Source: an uncultured Pelagibacteraceae bacterium
GTDB taxonomy: Bacteria; Pseudomonadota; Alphaproteobacteria; Pelagibacterales; Pelagibacteraceae
Length of the DNA stretch: 64,000 nucleotides
Assembly: GCA_902588835.1 (NCBI GenBank)
Contig: CACIQQ010000001.1
Coordinates: 62,001 to 126,000 of the forward strand
Direction: 5' to 3'
Below are positions 12,574-26,690 of the stretch, in pieces. The notes below the pieces were generated by a model. The model saw only the letters and a list, made by a program, of their open reading frames with translations. It was not told where the DNA came from and searched no databases. The position numbers and the translations under genes were made by a program. Every line of letters begins with the position of its first letter. Position 1 is the stretch's first letter.

Positions 12574-14529
12574 ATGAAAGTACCAGTACTATTACCGAAC
12601 ATTTTTGATCACCCATTTACATACACCTCAAAAGAAAAACTTAAAATTGGCGATTATGTAGAAGTACCTTTTGGTAAAAAAAAAATGATAGGTATTATCT
12701 GGGATAATTTTGAGGAAGGACCTAAAAAAAAATTTAAGATTAAAGAAATTATAAAGAAATTTACAAAAGATCCTTTAGAAAGTAAAACAATAAAATTTTT
12801 AAATTGGTTTTCTGATTATAATATTGTCCCCAAAGGTATGGCGTTAAAACTTCATCTAGTAAACAATTCTATAGAAGAAGATTATAAAACAGACACTTAC
12901 GATCAGTTTAATGAAAAATACCCAATTAAAGACTACAGGCTTAACACTCAACAAAAAAAAAGTTTATCTGAAATAGAAAAGGGGGATGAAAATTTTAGAG
13001 TTCATGTATTACAAGGAACTACAGGTTCAGGAAAAACAATAGTTTACTTTAATGCAATAAAAAAAAAATTAAATGAAGGTTATCAATCTTTAATTTTACT
13101 TCCTGAAATTGGCCTTACAAAAGAATTTGAAAAAAATTTCATTTCTTTTTTTGGTTTTAAGCCAGCTGTTTGGCATTCATCAATTACAAAAAAAAATAAA
13201 AAAATAATTTGGAGTGGTTTGAAATCAGGAAAAATAAAAGTTGTCATAGGAGCAAGGTCGGCTTTATTTTTACCTTTTAAAAAATTAGGTCTTATTACCA
13301 TAGATGAAGAACACGACCAATCTTACAAACAAGATGAGGGTGTAAACTATCATGCTAGAGATATGGCAATATCCAGAGCATCATTTGAAAATATACCTAT
13401 CAACTTGATATCTGCTGTTCCATCTATAGAAACTTATAAAAATATTAAAGGAAAAAAGTTTCATTCATCAAGGTTAACTGAGCGATTTAGAGATGCAAAG
13501 TTGCCAGATTATGAAATTATAAAAATAAAAAATAGTGAAAAAAAAGGAACATTTATTTCAGAGGAATTGATTGAAAAAGTAAAAGATAATTTATCTAGGA
13601 ATAATCAGGTTTTATTTTTTGTAAATAGAAGAGGTTACTCGCCATTTGTATTATGTAAAAACTGTTTGAAAACTTTTGACTGTCCTTTTTGCTCAATCAA
13701 TCTAGTTTATCATAAGATAAGAAATAAAGTTTTGTGCCATTATTGCGGTTATTCCGCAGAGATGAAGCGAGACTGTTCCTCAAAAGACCTCCAATGTGAT
13801 TTTAGCTTTAGTGGTCCAGGTGTTGAAAAAATACTCGAGGAAATAAAAAAGATTTTTCCTGACAAAAACACTTTAATTTTCTCAAGTGACACCATGAATA
13901 AAAAAAACTCATCTTCTAAAATCCAAGAGATAATAGATAATAAAATTAATATTTTAATTGGTACTCAACTGATTTCAAAAGGTTTTCATTTTCCTAATCT
14001 GAACTGTATTATTGTATTGGATATTGACTATTCCTCTCGAGGTTACGATTTAAGAAGTGCTGAAAAAACTGTACAGCTTTACCACCAATTATCAGGTAGA
14101 GCCGGTCGAGAAGGAAAGCCTTCAAAAGTTTATTTCCAAACAATGAATTTAAACTCAGATTACATATCACAAATCGTAAATCCTGATCCTTATATTTTTT
14201 TGGATAAAGAATTAATTCTGAGGGAAAAAAATTTATTGCCTCCTTTTGAGAGATTTATATCAATAATAGTTAGTGCTCAAAATAGCAAAAAATCCGACCA
14301 GGCATCATTTGAATTGTCAGAATTTTTAAAAAAAAACCTTAAAGTTAAGATTCTTGGACCAGTAAATGCTCCGATCTATAAAGTAAGAGGAAATTACAGG
14401 AATAGGATTTTATTAAGATCTGCAAAGAATATTTCAGCTCAGAAAAACTTAAAAATGGCTCTTAAAAGATTTGATATCCCAAAAGGAATAAAACTTTCAG
14501 TTGATGTTGATCCAATAAATTTCAATTAA
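12574..14529 (+). CDS. priA: Primosomal protein N' (replication restart helicase)
   Basis: SF2 3'-5' helicase that reloads the replisome at stalled forks. Seen are Walker A GTTGSGKT (about 147), the Walker B/aromatic loop DEEHDQSYKQDEGVNYHARD (about 243), a cysteine block CKNC-x5-CPFC...CHYC, and C-terminal helicase motifs GTQLISKGFHFPN and QLSGRAGREGKP. At 651 residues it is somewhat short. The last zinc-ligand pair, normally CPxC, reads CSSKDLQC (spacing 6), see findings. It starts 18 bases after lpdA on the same strand, so it may be co-transcribed with the TCA block. Confidence 0.93.
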   Translation: MKVPVLLPNIFDHPFTYTSKEKLKIGDYVEVPFGKKKMIGIIWDNFEEGPKKKFKIKEIIKKFTKDPLESKTIKFLNWFSDYNIVPKGMALKLHLVNNSIEEDYKTDTYDQFNEKYPIKDYRLNTQQKKSLSEIEKGDENFRVHVLQGTTGSGKTIVYFNAIKKKLNEGYQSLILLPEIGLTKEFEKNFISFFGFKPAVWHSSITKKNKKIIWSGLKSGKIKVVIGARSALFLPFKKLGLITIDEEHDQSYKQDEGVNYHARDMAISRASFENIPINLISAVPSIETYKNIKGKKFHSSRLTERFRDAKLPDYEIIKIKNSEKKGTFISEELIEKVKDNLSRNNQVLFFVNRRGYSPFVLCKNCLKTFDCPFCSINLVYHKIRNKVLCHYCGYSAEMKRDCSSKDLQCDFSFSGPGVEKILEEIKKIFPDKNTLIFSSDTMNKKNSSSKIQEIIDNKINILIGTQLISKGFHFPNLNCIIVLDIDYSSRGYDLRSAEKTVQLYHQLSGRAGREGKPSKVYFQTMNLNSDYISQIVNPDPYIFLDKELILREKNLLPPFERFISIIVSAQNSKKSDQASFELSEFLKKNLKVKILGPVNAPIYKVRGNYRNRILLRSAKNISAQKNLKMALKRFDIPKGIKLSVDVDPINFN

Positions 14530-14628
14530 CTGTTATTTTTGTGGCTTTTTTTAAAGCTCATACTTGATCGTTACTTGCCTATATGTTAATTAATCTGGAA
14601 ATTTATCAGCAAATACAAAGGATCTAAC
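14530..14628. other. Intergenic region upstream of the atp operon
   Basis: A 99-base gap before the ATP synthase operon. It contains a small inverted element (gcttt / aaagc around 14544-14557) that lacks a convincing U-tract, and TTGATC at 14564-14569 as a possible -35 box without a good -10 box at 17 bases. An atp promoter is expected here from context, but I cannot place it with confidence. Confidence 0.35.
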
Positions 14629-15177
14629 TTGTCTAATTCCCAAACTAAAGCAACAAACAGTTATTCTCAGTCTTTGTTTGAGCTTGCAAAAGAGAATAGT
14701 GTGTTAGATGAAATCGAAGCTCAGGCAAACTCCTTATACAGCGTAATTAAAGATTCTCAGGATTTCTCAACTTTTATAAAAGACCCTACATTCAAACAAG
14801 ATAAACAGCTTGAGATTTTTAGCGCAATTTTTAAAAAAGTAAAATTGAACAGCTTATTTGTTAAGTTCATAAAATTTCTTATTCATAAAAGAAGAATATT
14901 TTTTTTAAAAAATATCTTAAACGATTTTATCACCTATTGTTCAATTCAAAGAGGAGAAGTTAGAGCTGAGCTTGTATCTTCAAAAAAATTAGATAACTCT
15001 GAGATAGAAAAAATTAAAGAGGAAATGACTAAAGACTTTAATTCAAAAATTAACTTAAGTTATAAGGTTGATGAGTCATTGCTTGCTGGAGTAAAAATAA
15101 AAATTGGAAGTATTATGATTGATAATTCTTTAAAGAATAAATTAATGAAAATGAAAAACTCAATGAAGGAAGTATAA
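14629..15177 (+). CDS. atpH: ATP synthase F1 delta subunit
   Basis: Peripheral-stalk subunit connecting F1 to Fo (OSCP homologue). The N-terminal [23 protein letters not shown] and the C-terminal [21 protein letters not shown]...[16 protein letters not shown] match the family; 182 residues is normal. The start is TTG at 14629, preceded by aaagga about 8 bases upstream; no ATG lies nearby in frame before the conserved helix. The stop overlaps the atpA ATG. It heads the F1-only operon atpHAGDC, the split arrangement typical of alphaproteobacteria, with Fo genes elsewhere. Confidence 0.93.
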   Translation: MSNSQTKATNSYSQSLFELAKENSVLDEIEAQANSLYSVIKDSQDFSTFIKDPTFKQDKQLEIFSAIFKKVKLNSLFVKFIKFLIHKRRIFFLKNILNDFITYCSIQRGEVRAELVSSKKLDNSEIEKIKEEMTKDFNSKINLSYKVDESLLAGVKIKIGSIMIDNSLKNKLMKMKNSMKEV

Positions 15178-16712
15178 TGGATATTAACCCATCAGAAGTA
15201 ACAAAAATATTAAAAGAACAAATCAAAAAATTCGGAGATAAATCTGAAGTTACAGAAATTGGTCAAGTTTTATCTGTAGGAGACGGAATAGCAAGAATTT
15301 ACGGACTCGACAATGTTCAAGCTGGTGAGATGGTAGAATTTGCTGACGGTTCTAAAGGTATGGCGTTGAACTTAGAAAGTGATAACGTTGGAGTAGTTAT
15401 TTTTGGTGATGATAGAGCAGTTAAAGAAGGTGATACAGTCAAAAGAACTGGAGCGATTGTTGACACACCAGTTGGTAAAGAATTACTTGGAAGAGTTGTT
15501 GATGGATTAGGAAACCCAATAGACGGCAAAGGAGCTTTAGACAAAAGTATTAAACGAAGTAGAGTCGAGGTGAAAGCACCAGGAATTATTCCAAGAAAAT
15601 CTGTCAGCGAACCAATGCAAACAGGTTTAAAATCAATTGATAGTTTGGTTCCGATAGGTAGAGGTCAAAGGGAATTAATTATTGGAGATCGCCAAACAGG
15701 AAAAACTGCTGTTGCTATTGATGCGATAATTAATCAAAAAAAGATAAACGAGTCAGGTGATGAAAAACAAAAACTTTATTGTATTTATGTTGCAATAGGT
15801 CAAAAACGATCGACTGTTAGACAGATAGAGAAAACTTTAGAAGAGGCTGGAGCTATGGAATATACAACAATTGTTGCGGCAACAGCTTCAGATGCAGCTC
15901 CATTACAATTTTTAGCTCCATACACTGGATGTGCTATGGGTGAATATTTTAGAGACAATGGAATGCATGCTTTAATTATTTATGACGATCTTTCAAAACA
16001 AGCAGTAGCCTACAGACAAATGTCACTTCTTTTAAGACGTCCTCCAGGAAGAGAGGCATATCCAGGAGATGTTTTTTATTTACATAGTCGATTACTTGAA
16101 AGAGCAGCAAAATTAGGTGACGAACATGGCGGAGGATCATTAACTGCGTTGCCAATCATCGAAACTCAAGCAGGAGACGTATCAGCTTACATACCTACTA
16201 ACGTAATCTCAATTACTGATGGACAAATATTTTTAGAGACAGAACTATTCAATCAAGGAATAAGACCTGCAATTAATGTTGGCTTATCAGTTTCAAGGGT
16301 AGGATCTTCTGCTCAAACAAAAGCTATGAAAAAAGTTTCTGGATCTATGAAACTTGAACTTGCTCAATATAGAGAGATGGCAGCTTTTGCACAGTTTGGA
16401 TCTGACTTAGATGCGTCAACTCAAAAGCTTTTAAACAGAGGAGCAAAATTAACTGAATTATTGAAACAAAAACAATATTCTCCAATGACAGTAGCTGAGC
16501 AAGTTATTTCTGTCTTTTGTGGTGTAAAAGGTCACTTAGACGATATTCAACAAAAAGATATATCAAAATTTGAGAAAGATATAATTGAGAAATGTAAATC
16601 TGAACAACCAGATTTGATAAATTCAATAATTTCATCAGGAAAACTTGAAGAAGATAATGAGAAAAAATTAACGAGTATTATTTTGGATTTAAAGAAAAAT
16701 TTCGATAAATAA
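15177..16712 (+). CDS. atpA: ATP synthase F1 alpha subunit
   Basis: Nucleotide-binding, non-catalytic alpha subunit of the F1 hexamer. It has the P-loop [13 protein letters not shown] (about 170), [24 protein letters not shown], and the ATP synthase signature region [17 protein letters not shown]. At 511 residues it is full length. Its start overlaps the atpH stop and atpG begins two bases after its stop, so the operon is tightly coupled. Confidence 0.98.
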   Translation: MDINPSEVTKILKEQIKKFGDKSEVTEIGQVLSVGDGIARIYGLDNVQAGEMVEFADGSKGMALNLESDNVGVVIFGDDRAVKEGDTVKRTGAIVDTPVGKELLGRVVDGLGNPIDGKGALDKSIKRSRVEVKAPGIIPRKSVSEPMQTGLKSIDSLVPIGRGQRELIIGDRQTGKTAVAIDAIINQKKINESGDEKQKLYCIYVAIGQKRSTVRQIEKTLEEAGAMEYTTIVAATASDAAPLQFLAPYTGCAMGEYFRDNGMHALIIYDDLSKQAVAYRQMSLLLRRPPGREAYPGDVFYLHSRLLERAAKLGDEHGGGSLTALPIIETQAGDVSAYIPTNVISITDGQIFLETELFNQGIRPAINVGLSVSRVGSSAQTKAMKKVSGSMKLELAQYREMAAFAQFGSDLDASTQKLLNRGAKLTELLKQKQYSPMTVAEQVISVFCGVKGHLDDIQQKDISKFEKDIIEKCKSEQPDLINSIISSGKLEEDNEKKLTSIILDLKKNFDK

Positions 16713-16714
16713 TT

Positions 16715-19009
<2,295 letters not shown>

Positions 19010-19010
<1 letters not shown>

Positions 19011-19402
19011 TGTCAGATTCGTTTAACTTGGAAATTGTTAATCCAGAAAAATTATTCCTTTCTTTAGATAATGTATCTGAAGTAGTGGTACCTGCATTTG
19101 AAGGTGATATGGGCATTTTGAAAGATCACATATCTATAATTTCATTTTTAAAACCTGGAATAGTTAAGGTTTTTACAGGCAATGAAGTAAAAGAATTATA
19201 TGTTGAAGATGGAATTATAGAATTTAGTGAAAATTCTTTATCAATTCTTACCAGCAGAATTATCGACATAAAAGAAATAAAAAAAGACGATTTAAGCTCA
19301 ATGATTAATGAGGCCAATGAAGCTTTAAAAGATGAAAATTTAGACGACCAAAAAAGATTTTTAGCAAATCAAAAAATTGATGTTTTGAATAGACTCAATT
19401 AG
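19010..19402 (+). CDS. atpC: ATP synthase F1 epsilon subunit
   Basis: Rotor-stalk subunit with a regulatory role in F1. The N-terminal beta-sandwich is recognisable (FNLEIVNPEKLFLSLDNVSEVVVPAFEGDMGILKDHISII), with a short helical C-terminus. At 130 residues it is in the normal range. It ends the operon and converges on rppH with one base between the stop codons, leaving no room for a separate terminator. Confidence 0.95.
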
Positions 19403-19403
19403 A

Positions 19404-19880
19404 TTATTTTAAAATATCCAGCACTTTTTTTTTGACTTCATTATAAACGTCTAATTTGAAATCAACCACATTTTTGGTAATATCTTCAAGGTTTATCCAT
19501 TTCCACTCTAAGAACTCAGGCTTTTTGGTTTTTATATTTATTTCGTTATCACTACCTAGAAATCTCATACAAAACCACTTTTGTATTTGACCTTTGTATT
19601 TTCCTTTCCATATAATTCCTAAAAGATTTTGAGGAAGCAGATAAGTTTGAAAACCGTCCAACTCTTTAATCAATTTAACATTTGTTATACTTGTTTCTTC
19701 TTCTAACTCTCTTGTAGCTGCATCAAGATAATCCTCATTTTCATCAATTCCACCCTGAGGCATTTGCCAATAATTGTTTGGATTATCTATTCTTTTTGCT
19801 ACAAAGACTTCGTTATTTTGATTAAGTAAAACAATGCCCACTCCTTTTCTAAGTGGCAACTTTTTAAACTTTTCGAGCAT
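19404..19880 (-). CDS. rppH: RNA pyrophosphohydrolase (Nudix)
   Basis: Nudix hydrolase that removes pyrophosphate from mRNA 5' ends to trigger decay (older name: dinucleoside polyphosphate hydrolase). The N-terminus PLRKGVGIVLLNQNNEVFVAKR and the Nudix box GGIDENEDYLDAATRELEEETSI are clear, as is the WQMPQGG motif typical of RppH. At 158 residues it is full length. It is the last gene of the rplU-to-rppH operon, starting directly after ctpA ends. Confidence 0.93.
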   Translation of the reverse strand: MLEKFKKLPLRKGVGIVLLNQNNEVFVAKRIDNPNNYWQMPQGGIDENEDYLDAATRELEEETSITNVKLIKELDGFQTYLLPQNLLGIIWKGKYKGQIQKWFCMRFLGSDNEINIKTKKPEFLEWKWINLEDITKNVVDFKLDVYNEVKKKVLDILK

Positions 19881-21008
19881 CTATCCTGCTAAAAGTTTAC
19901 GAGCAAAATTTAATTGATTATCGGTTTCTGTATCAATTCGAAAATCACTCTCTTCTTCTTCAATTGATATATCTGGAGCTACACCAACCTCTGAAATTGA
20001 TTTTCCTGAGGGTAAATAATATTTTGAAATTGTTAGTCTAATTGCTCCCTCATTTTTAAGAGGAATTATTGATTGAACAGAACCTTTACCATATGTACTT
20101 TCACCAACCAAAACTGCTCTTTTGTGATCCTTTAATGCTCCCGCAACTATTTCTGATGCTGATGCAGACCCATTATTAATTAAAACTACAAGAGTTTTAC
20201 CGTTTATTAAATCTCCACTACTTGCAAACCATTTTCTATTTTCACTTTTTTGTCGGCCCTTAGTCGATACAATTTCTCCATCCTCAAGAAAAAAATCTGA
20301 TATTTTAATTGCTTGAGATAATAATCCTCCAGGATTATTTCGTAAGTCAAGGATGTAGCTTTCAATTTTTTTATCTCTTTTAAATTTTTTAATCTCAGTT
20401 TTGATTTGACTACCACTATTTTCATTAAATGACGTCAATCTTAAGTAACCAATTTTCTTATCATAAGTCTTTGATTTCACTGATGCGATTTGAATAATTT
20501 CTCTTGTAATATTGAATATTAATGATTTCTTTTTCCCAACTCTTCTAACTGTAATTTCGATACTACTTCCAACTGGTCCTCTCATTAAATCAACAGCTTC
20601 AGTCAATGTCTTTCCTTGTACCTGCGTGTCATTTATTTTCACTATGTAATCACCTGCTTTAACACCAGCTTTGTCAGCTGGAGAATTATCTATTGGAGAT
20701 ATTACTTTTACAACACCTGCTTCCATACCGACTTCGATTCCTAATCCCCCAAATTTACCGCTTGTTTCAGTTTCCATTTGTTTAAGATCCTCTGGTGATA
20801 AATATGCAGAATATGGGTCAAGCGATCTTAAGACTCCATCGATTGCAGCATCCATTGCTTCAGCTTGATCTATCTCTTCAACATATTCTTTGTTGACTTT
20901 ATCAAGTACTTCTCCAAATAAATCTACTTTATCGTAAATGTTATCATTATTTGAAAATGCAAGTGTAAATGTATGAAAAATTATAATTACAAAAATAATT
21001 ATTCTCAT
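19881..21008 (-). CDS. ctpA: Carboxy-terminal processing protease (S41 family)
   Basis: Secreted or periplasmic serine protease of the CtpA/Prc family. The N-terminus has a short hydrophobic signal (MRIIIFVIIIFHTFTLAFS). A PDZ domain follows (FGGLGIEVGMEAGVVKVIS...GDYIVKINDTQV, about 85-165), then the S41 catalytic core with nucleophile Ser in NGSASASEIVAGAL (about 290) and catalytic Lys in GESTYGKGSVQS. At 375 residues it is slightly short. Its start overlaps the rsfS stop (TAATG). In many alphaproteobacteria rlmH and a LytM/EnvC-type gene lie between; they are absent here. Confidence 0.93.
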   Translation of the reverse strand: MRIIIFVIIIFHTFTLAFSNNDNIYDKVDLFGEVLDKVNKEYVEEIDQAEAMDAAIDGVLRSLDPYSAYLSPEDLKQMETETSGKFGGLGIEVGMEAGVVKVISPIDNSPADKAGVKAGDYIVKINDTQVQGKTLTEAVDLMRGPVGSSIEITVRRVGKKKSLIFNITREIIQIASVKSKTYDKKIGYLRLTSFNENSGSQIKTEIKKFKRDKKIESYILDLRNNPGGLLSQAIKISDFFLEDGEIVSTKGRQKSENRKWFASSGDLINGKTLVVLINNGSASASEIVAGALKDHKRAVLVGESTYGKGSVQSIIPLKNEGAIRLTISKYYLPSGKSISEVGVAPDISIEEEESDFRIDTETDNQLNFARKLLAG

Positions 21009-21358
21009 TAAACAATAACTTTCTCTTTTGGAATTAACTCAGACCAAATTTTTTCTAATTCATAAAATTTTCTTTTCTCTGGATTAAAAATGTGAACTAC
21101 AATGTCTATTCCATCTACCAGTTTCCACTCAGCACTATCTTTTCCCTCAATTTTACAATTTTTTAATCCATTAGTTTTAAACTTTTCCAAAACTTGTTCA
21201 GAAAGAGACTGGATATGTCTAGAAGACGTTCCACTTGCAACAATCATATAGTCAGCTATTGAGGATTTATCTTTAAGATCTATAGATACTATGTCTAAAG
21301 CCTTATTACTATCGAGTGTTTTGATGATGATTTTTTTTAAGTCTAAGTTTTCGGCCAT
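21008..21358 (-). CDS. rsfS: Ribosomal silencing factor
   Basis: Binds ribosomal protein uL14 and blocks 30S-50S joining under starvation. It carries the family core KALDIVSIDLKDKSSIADYMIVASGTSSRHIQSLSEQVLEKFK and the C-terminal EGKDSAEWKLVDGIDIVVHIFNPEKRKFYELEKIW. At 116 residues it is normal. It lies between nadD and ctpA as in the widely conserved nadD-rsfS pair. Confidence 0.95.
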   Translation of the reverse strand: MAENLDLKKIIIKTLDSNKALDIVSIDLKDKSSIADYMIVASGTSSRHIQSLSEQVLEKFKTNGLKNCKIEGKDSAEWKLVDGIDIVVHIFNPEKRKFYELEKIWSELIPKEKVIV

Positions 21359-21373
21359 TAATTATTTACCTTA

Positions 21374-21907
21374 TCAAATATTTCTTATTTGAGAAGATGA
21401 AATATTTACCTTATTAAAACTTATGTATTTAAGACCCCTTTTTTTTAAGTTCTTATAAGCCATTGATTCCTTTGATCTTTTTTTGTACCCGCTTCTATCA
21501 AAAACTAAAATTTTTGCTAACTTTCCAATTTTAGACCAATTGTTCCATTTATGAAAATTTATGAGATTATCAGCTCCCATTATAAAAAATATTTCGTTAC
21601 TGCGATTCTTTTTAAAAAATTTTATAAGCTTAATTGTCTTATTAGATTTAATTTTTTTTTCATAAAAACCCACAGTCACATACTTTGTTTTTTTTGTTAA
21701 ACTCTTTGCAATTTGGACTCTTTTTTTAAGGCTATAAAAACTTTTACTTTTAAAAGGGTTTTTTTCAGTGATAGCCCATACAATTTTGTCTAATTTGAAT
21801 AATTTTTTGGCAACTTTAGAAATTTTTAAATGCCCTTTGTGAGCAGGATCAAAAGTTCCGCCAAGAATACCTAGTCTAACTTTTTTTTTAAGATCGTATT
21901 TGGCCAT
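21374..21907 (-). CDS. nadD: Nicotinate-nucleotide adenylyltransferase (short C-terminus)
   Basis: Transfers AMP from ATP to nicotinate mononucleotide in NAD synthesis. The nucleotidyltransferase signature GILGGTFDPAHKGHLKIS (about 13-30), FIMGADNLINFHKW and the late motif ISSSQIRN are present. The protein stops one residue after SSSQIRN, whereas most NadD proteins continue 20-30 residues (typically RYLVP...). At 177 residues it is short. The start overlaps the proA end by 20 bases; the chosen ATG puts the signature at the usual position. Confidence 0.9.
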   Translation of the reverse strand: MAKYDLKKKVRLGILGGTFDPAHKGHLKISKVAKKLFKLDKIVWAITEKNPFKSKSFYSLKKRVQIAKSLTKKTKYVTVGFYEKKIKSNKTIKLIKFFKKNRSNEIFFIMGADNLINFHKWNNWSKIGKLAKILVFDRSGYKKRSKESMAYKNLKKRGLKYISFNKVNISSSQIRNI

Positions 21908-23134
21908 TTCCTATTACTTCATATTTATAAGATACAAGTTGATTTAAACCAACAGGACCTCTAGGTGGTAATTTATTAGTTGATATACCTACTTCGCCAC
22001 CAAAGCCAAGTTCAGCTCCATCTGCAAATTGAGTCGATGAATTATGAATTAATATTGAACTTTTCACATTTTCAAAAAAGTATTTTGTATTTTTTTTATT
22101 ATTAGAAATAATTGCCTCAGTATGTGAGGTACCATACTTATTAATATGTTCGACGGCATCCTCTACATTGTTGACTTTTTTTACAGAAATTTTTAATGAC
22201 AAGTATTCGGTCGACCAATCTTTTGATGTTGCTTTATGAATTTTTTTTGGAGAAATTTTTCTGATAGTGTCGTCAGCATATATTTCGCAATTATTGTTTA
22301 ATAAGTCATTAATAATTAAATTGATTTTTTCGCTAGATAGTTTTCTATGAACAAGTAATGTCTCTGTAGCACCACAAATTCCAGGGTTTCTTAATTTTGC
22401 ATTTAATATAATTTTACTTGCCATTTTGTGATTTACGTTTTCATCTACAAAGGTATGACATAAACCTTCAAGATGTCCTATGGTGGGTATATTTGAATAT
22501 TTTTTTACCTTTTTTACTAGATTTTTACCGCCTCTTGGAATTATTACATCAATGTAAGACTCCATTTTAGACAATAAAAAATCTACCACTTTTCTATTTT
22601 TTTTTTCAATAAATTGAACAAAATTTACATCTACCTTATTTTTCTTAAGAGCTTTTCTAAATAAGTTTGAGATAATTTTATTAGAATTAAAAGCTTCTGA
22701 ACCTCCTTTTAATATTACACTATTTCCAGATTTAAAACATAAAGAAGAGACGTCTGAAGTTACGTTTGGTCTACTTTCATAAATAACTCCAATTACCCCA
22801 ATAGGAATAGTAACTTTTTTAACCTTTAATTTGTTAGGTCGACTCCATTTAGAAACCACTCTATTAACTGGGTCTTTAAGTTTAATTATTTCTAATACAG
22901 ATTTTCTGATACCTTCAATCTTTTTATCATTAAGCTCTAATCTATTTATTAAGTTAATATCAAGTTTTTTTTGTCTGGCTATCTTCAGGTCCTTTAAATT
23001 TTCTTTTAAAATTTTGTCATTATTTTCAGTTAATAGGCTCACATAATCTTTTAAAATTTTATTTTTTTTTTCTTTATTAATAATTTTTAATCCTGCCTTA
23101 ACTGCGTTTATTCCAATTCTATTTAAATAATTTT

Positions 23135-23138
<4 letters not shown>
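21888..23138 (-). CDS. proA: Gamma-glutamyl phosphate reductase
   Basis: NADPH-dependent second step of proline synthesis, glutamyl-5-phosphate to glutamate semialdehyde. It is an aldehyde-dehydrogenase-fold protein with IPIGVIGVIYESRPNVTSD, the catalytic Cys in KLRNPGICGATETLLVH (about 255), and the C-terminal AELGFGGEVGISTNKLPPRGPVGLNQLVSYKY. At 416 residues it is full length. It overlaps proB by four bases (ATGA), so the two proline genes are coupled. Confidence 0.95.
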
Positions 23139-25247
<2,109 letters not shown>

Positions 25248-25502
25248 TTAATTGGGTTTAACTGAAACGTAAGTCCTATCAGACTTTGATTTTTTGAAAA
25301 TAACTTTCCCTTTTATCACCGAAAAGATTGAATGATCTTTCCCCATACCAACATTTTGTCCAGGGAAAATTTTTGTTCCCCTTTGTCTAACAATAATATT
25401 TCCAGGCACCACAAACTGACCCCCATATTTTTTTACTCCAAGACGTCTTCCTGCACTATCTCTTCCGTTCCTTGACGATCCACCTGCTTTTTTTGTTGCC
25501 AT
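25248..25502 (-). CDS. rpmA: 50S ribosomal protein L27 (bL27)
   Basis: Protein near the peptidyl transferase centre. It begins [48 protein letters not shown], the universal L27 N-terminus without a cleavable leader. At 84 residues it is normal. Its start overlaps the rplU stop by one base. Confidence 0.98.
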   Translation of the reverse strand: MATKKAGGSSRNGRDSAGRRLGVKKYGGQFVVPGNIIVRQRGTKIFPGQNVGMGKDHSIFSVIKGKVIFKKSKSDRTYVSVKPN

Positions 25503-25906
25503 TATTTAACTTTAGTTGTTGTTTTTTTTTCTTCTTTTATTTTGCTTACTTTAGTAATTTTCTCTGCCTCAGACAAGACCTTTCCATCTTTTGACATAAT
25601 TTTGTTTACTCTAATTAATGAAAATTGTTGTCTGTGACCGTTTTTTCTTCTTGAATTTTTACGTCTACGTTTTTTAAATATTAAAACAGTTCTATTTTTT
25701 GAATTTTTTAATAATTCAGCCTCAACTTTTGCACCAGAAACAACAGGGTTACCTAACTCAATATTTTTGTCATCTCCGTAAGCTAAAATTTCTTTGAACT
25801 CTATTTTACTATTTGGCTTACCTTCTGGAAATTTTTCAATTTTTAAAATTTCTCCAGCTTTGACTTTGTACTGTTTTCCACCTGTTTGTATGACTGCAAA
25901 TGACAT
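25502..25906 (-). CDS. rplU: 50S ribosomal protein L21 (bL21)
   Basis: 23S rRNA-binding protein. The conserved start is [25 protein letters not shown], so I place the ATG at 25904-25906 rather than at the ORF-track start at 25933, which adds nine unrelated residues and falls inside the -10 box. The RNA-binding stretch [26 protein letters not shown] is present, with a short Lys-rich C-terminal tail. First gene of the operon running to rppH. Confidence 0.97.
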   Translation of the reverse strand: MSFAVIQTGGKQYKVKAGEILKIEKFPEGKPNSKIEFKEILAYGDDKNIELGNPVVSGAKVEAELLKNSKNRTVLIFKKRRRKNSRRKNGHRQQFSLIRVNKIMSKDGKVLSEAEKITKVSKIKEEKKTTTKVK

Positions 25907-25931
25907 AAAAGTATTTTCTAAATTATGCAGC

Positions 25932-25959
25932 AATATAGTTATAAGGTATTTATAGTCAA
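25932..25959 (-). promoter_or_regulatory. Promoter for rplU operon
   Basis: On the minus strand TTGACT (25959-25954), 16 bases, then TATATT (25937-25932). A start about seven bases downstream would give a leader of roughly 20 bases before rplU. The close match to the sigma-70 consensus and the position just before a ribosomal operon support the call. Confidence 0.7.
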
Positions 25960-25969
25960 GTTATATCGA

Positions 25970-26689
25970 TTAAAAATTATCCTTTAAATCCCTTAATTTT
26001 GAAAATTCTTCCTGATTTTTTGCTCTTAAAAAAATGTTACAATTCAATTCATCTTTTATTGTAGATGGCACAGAAGGAAAACCACTATTCAATTTTTTTT
26101 TAATATTTAGAATCTTTTTATTAAGTTCAGAATTGTTTTGATCAAATCTTTGACAAAAAATTGCATTATTTAATGTATATTCATGTCCAAAGTATATGTT
26201 TGTCTCAGGTGGTAAAACTTTTAACCTCGATAATGAATTAAACATATCTTTATAGCTCCCCTCAAAAATTCTTCCACACCCCAAAGAAAACAATGTATCT
26301 CCAGTAAAAACTGTTTTTTCGTTAAAAAAATGAAAGCATATATGTCCAGAAGTGTGCCCAGGTACATGAATTACTTTAAATTCAAATATGCCATCCTTCC
26401 AAATCTGATTATCTTTTAAGGGAATATCAATCATAGGAATTCTATCTTTATCATCCTCAAAGGCTAGAATTTTTGCGTTAAACTCTTTTTTAAGAATATT
26501 GTTACCATCAATATGATCGCCATGGTGATGAGTATTTAGAATGTATTTTAAATTTAAATTATTTTTTTTGATATACTCTAATACTGGTTTTGCCTCACCA
26601 GGATCTACCACGCAAGTATCCAGGTTTTTTTCATTGATTAGCAAATATGAAAAATTGTCAGTAAGACATTTTATTATTTCAATTTTCAC
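25970..26689 (-). CDS. gloB: Hydroxyacylglutathione hydrolase (glyoxalase II)
   Basis: Metallo-beta-lactamase-fold hydrolase that splits S-lactoylglutathione in methylglyoxal detoxification. Metal ligands are THHHGDHIDG (about residue 53), HVPGHTSGHI (about 110), FTGDTLFSLGCGR and FGHEYT. At 239 residues it is close to the usual length. It is the third gene of metX-metW-gloB, starting one base after metW ends, so it should share the SAM-II riboswitch transcript. Confidence 0.9.
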   Translation of the reverse strand: MKIEIIKCLTDNFSYLLINEKNLDTCVVDPGEAKPVLEYIKKNNLNLKYILNTHHHGDHIDGNNILKKEFNAKILAFEDDKDRIPMIDIPLKDNQIWKDGIFEFKVIHVPGHTSGHICFHFFNEKTVFTGDTLFSLGCGRIFEGSYKDMFNSLSRLKVLPPETNIYFGHEYTLNNAIFCQRFDQNNSELNKKILNIKKKLNSGFPSVPSTIKDELNCNIFLRAKNQEEFSKLRDLKDNF

Positions 26690-26690
26690 T

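Noticed and set aside
13000-14529. priA as a frameshifted or decayed gene because of its odd cysteine spacing
   Set aside because: All helicase motifs are present in one continuous frame to the normal C-terminus; only one ligand pair is unusual.
14530-14628. Strong terminator after priA
   Set aside because: The gcttt/aaagc element has a short stem and no U-tract after it, so I do not call it a terminator.
25907-25933. Upstream start for rplU at 25933
   Set aside because: The nine extra residues are not conserved, and this ATG falls in the predicted -10 box, so it would not be in the mRNA.
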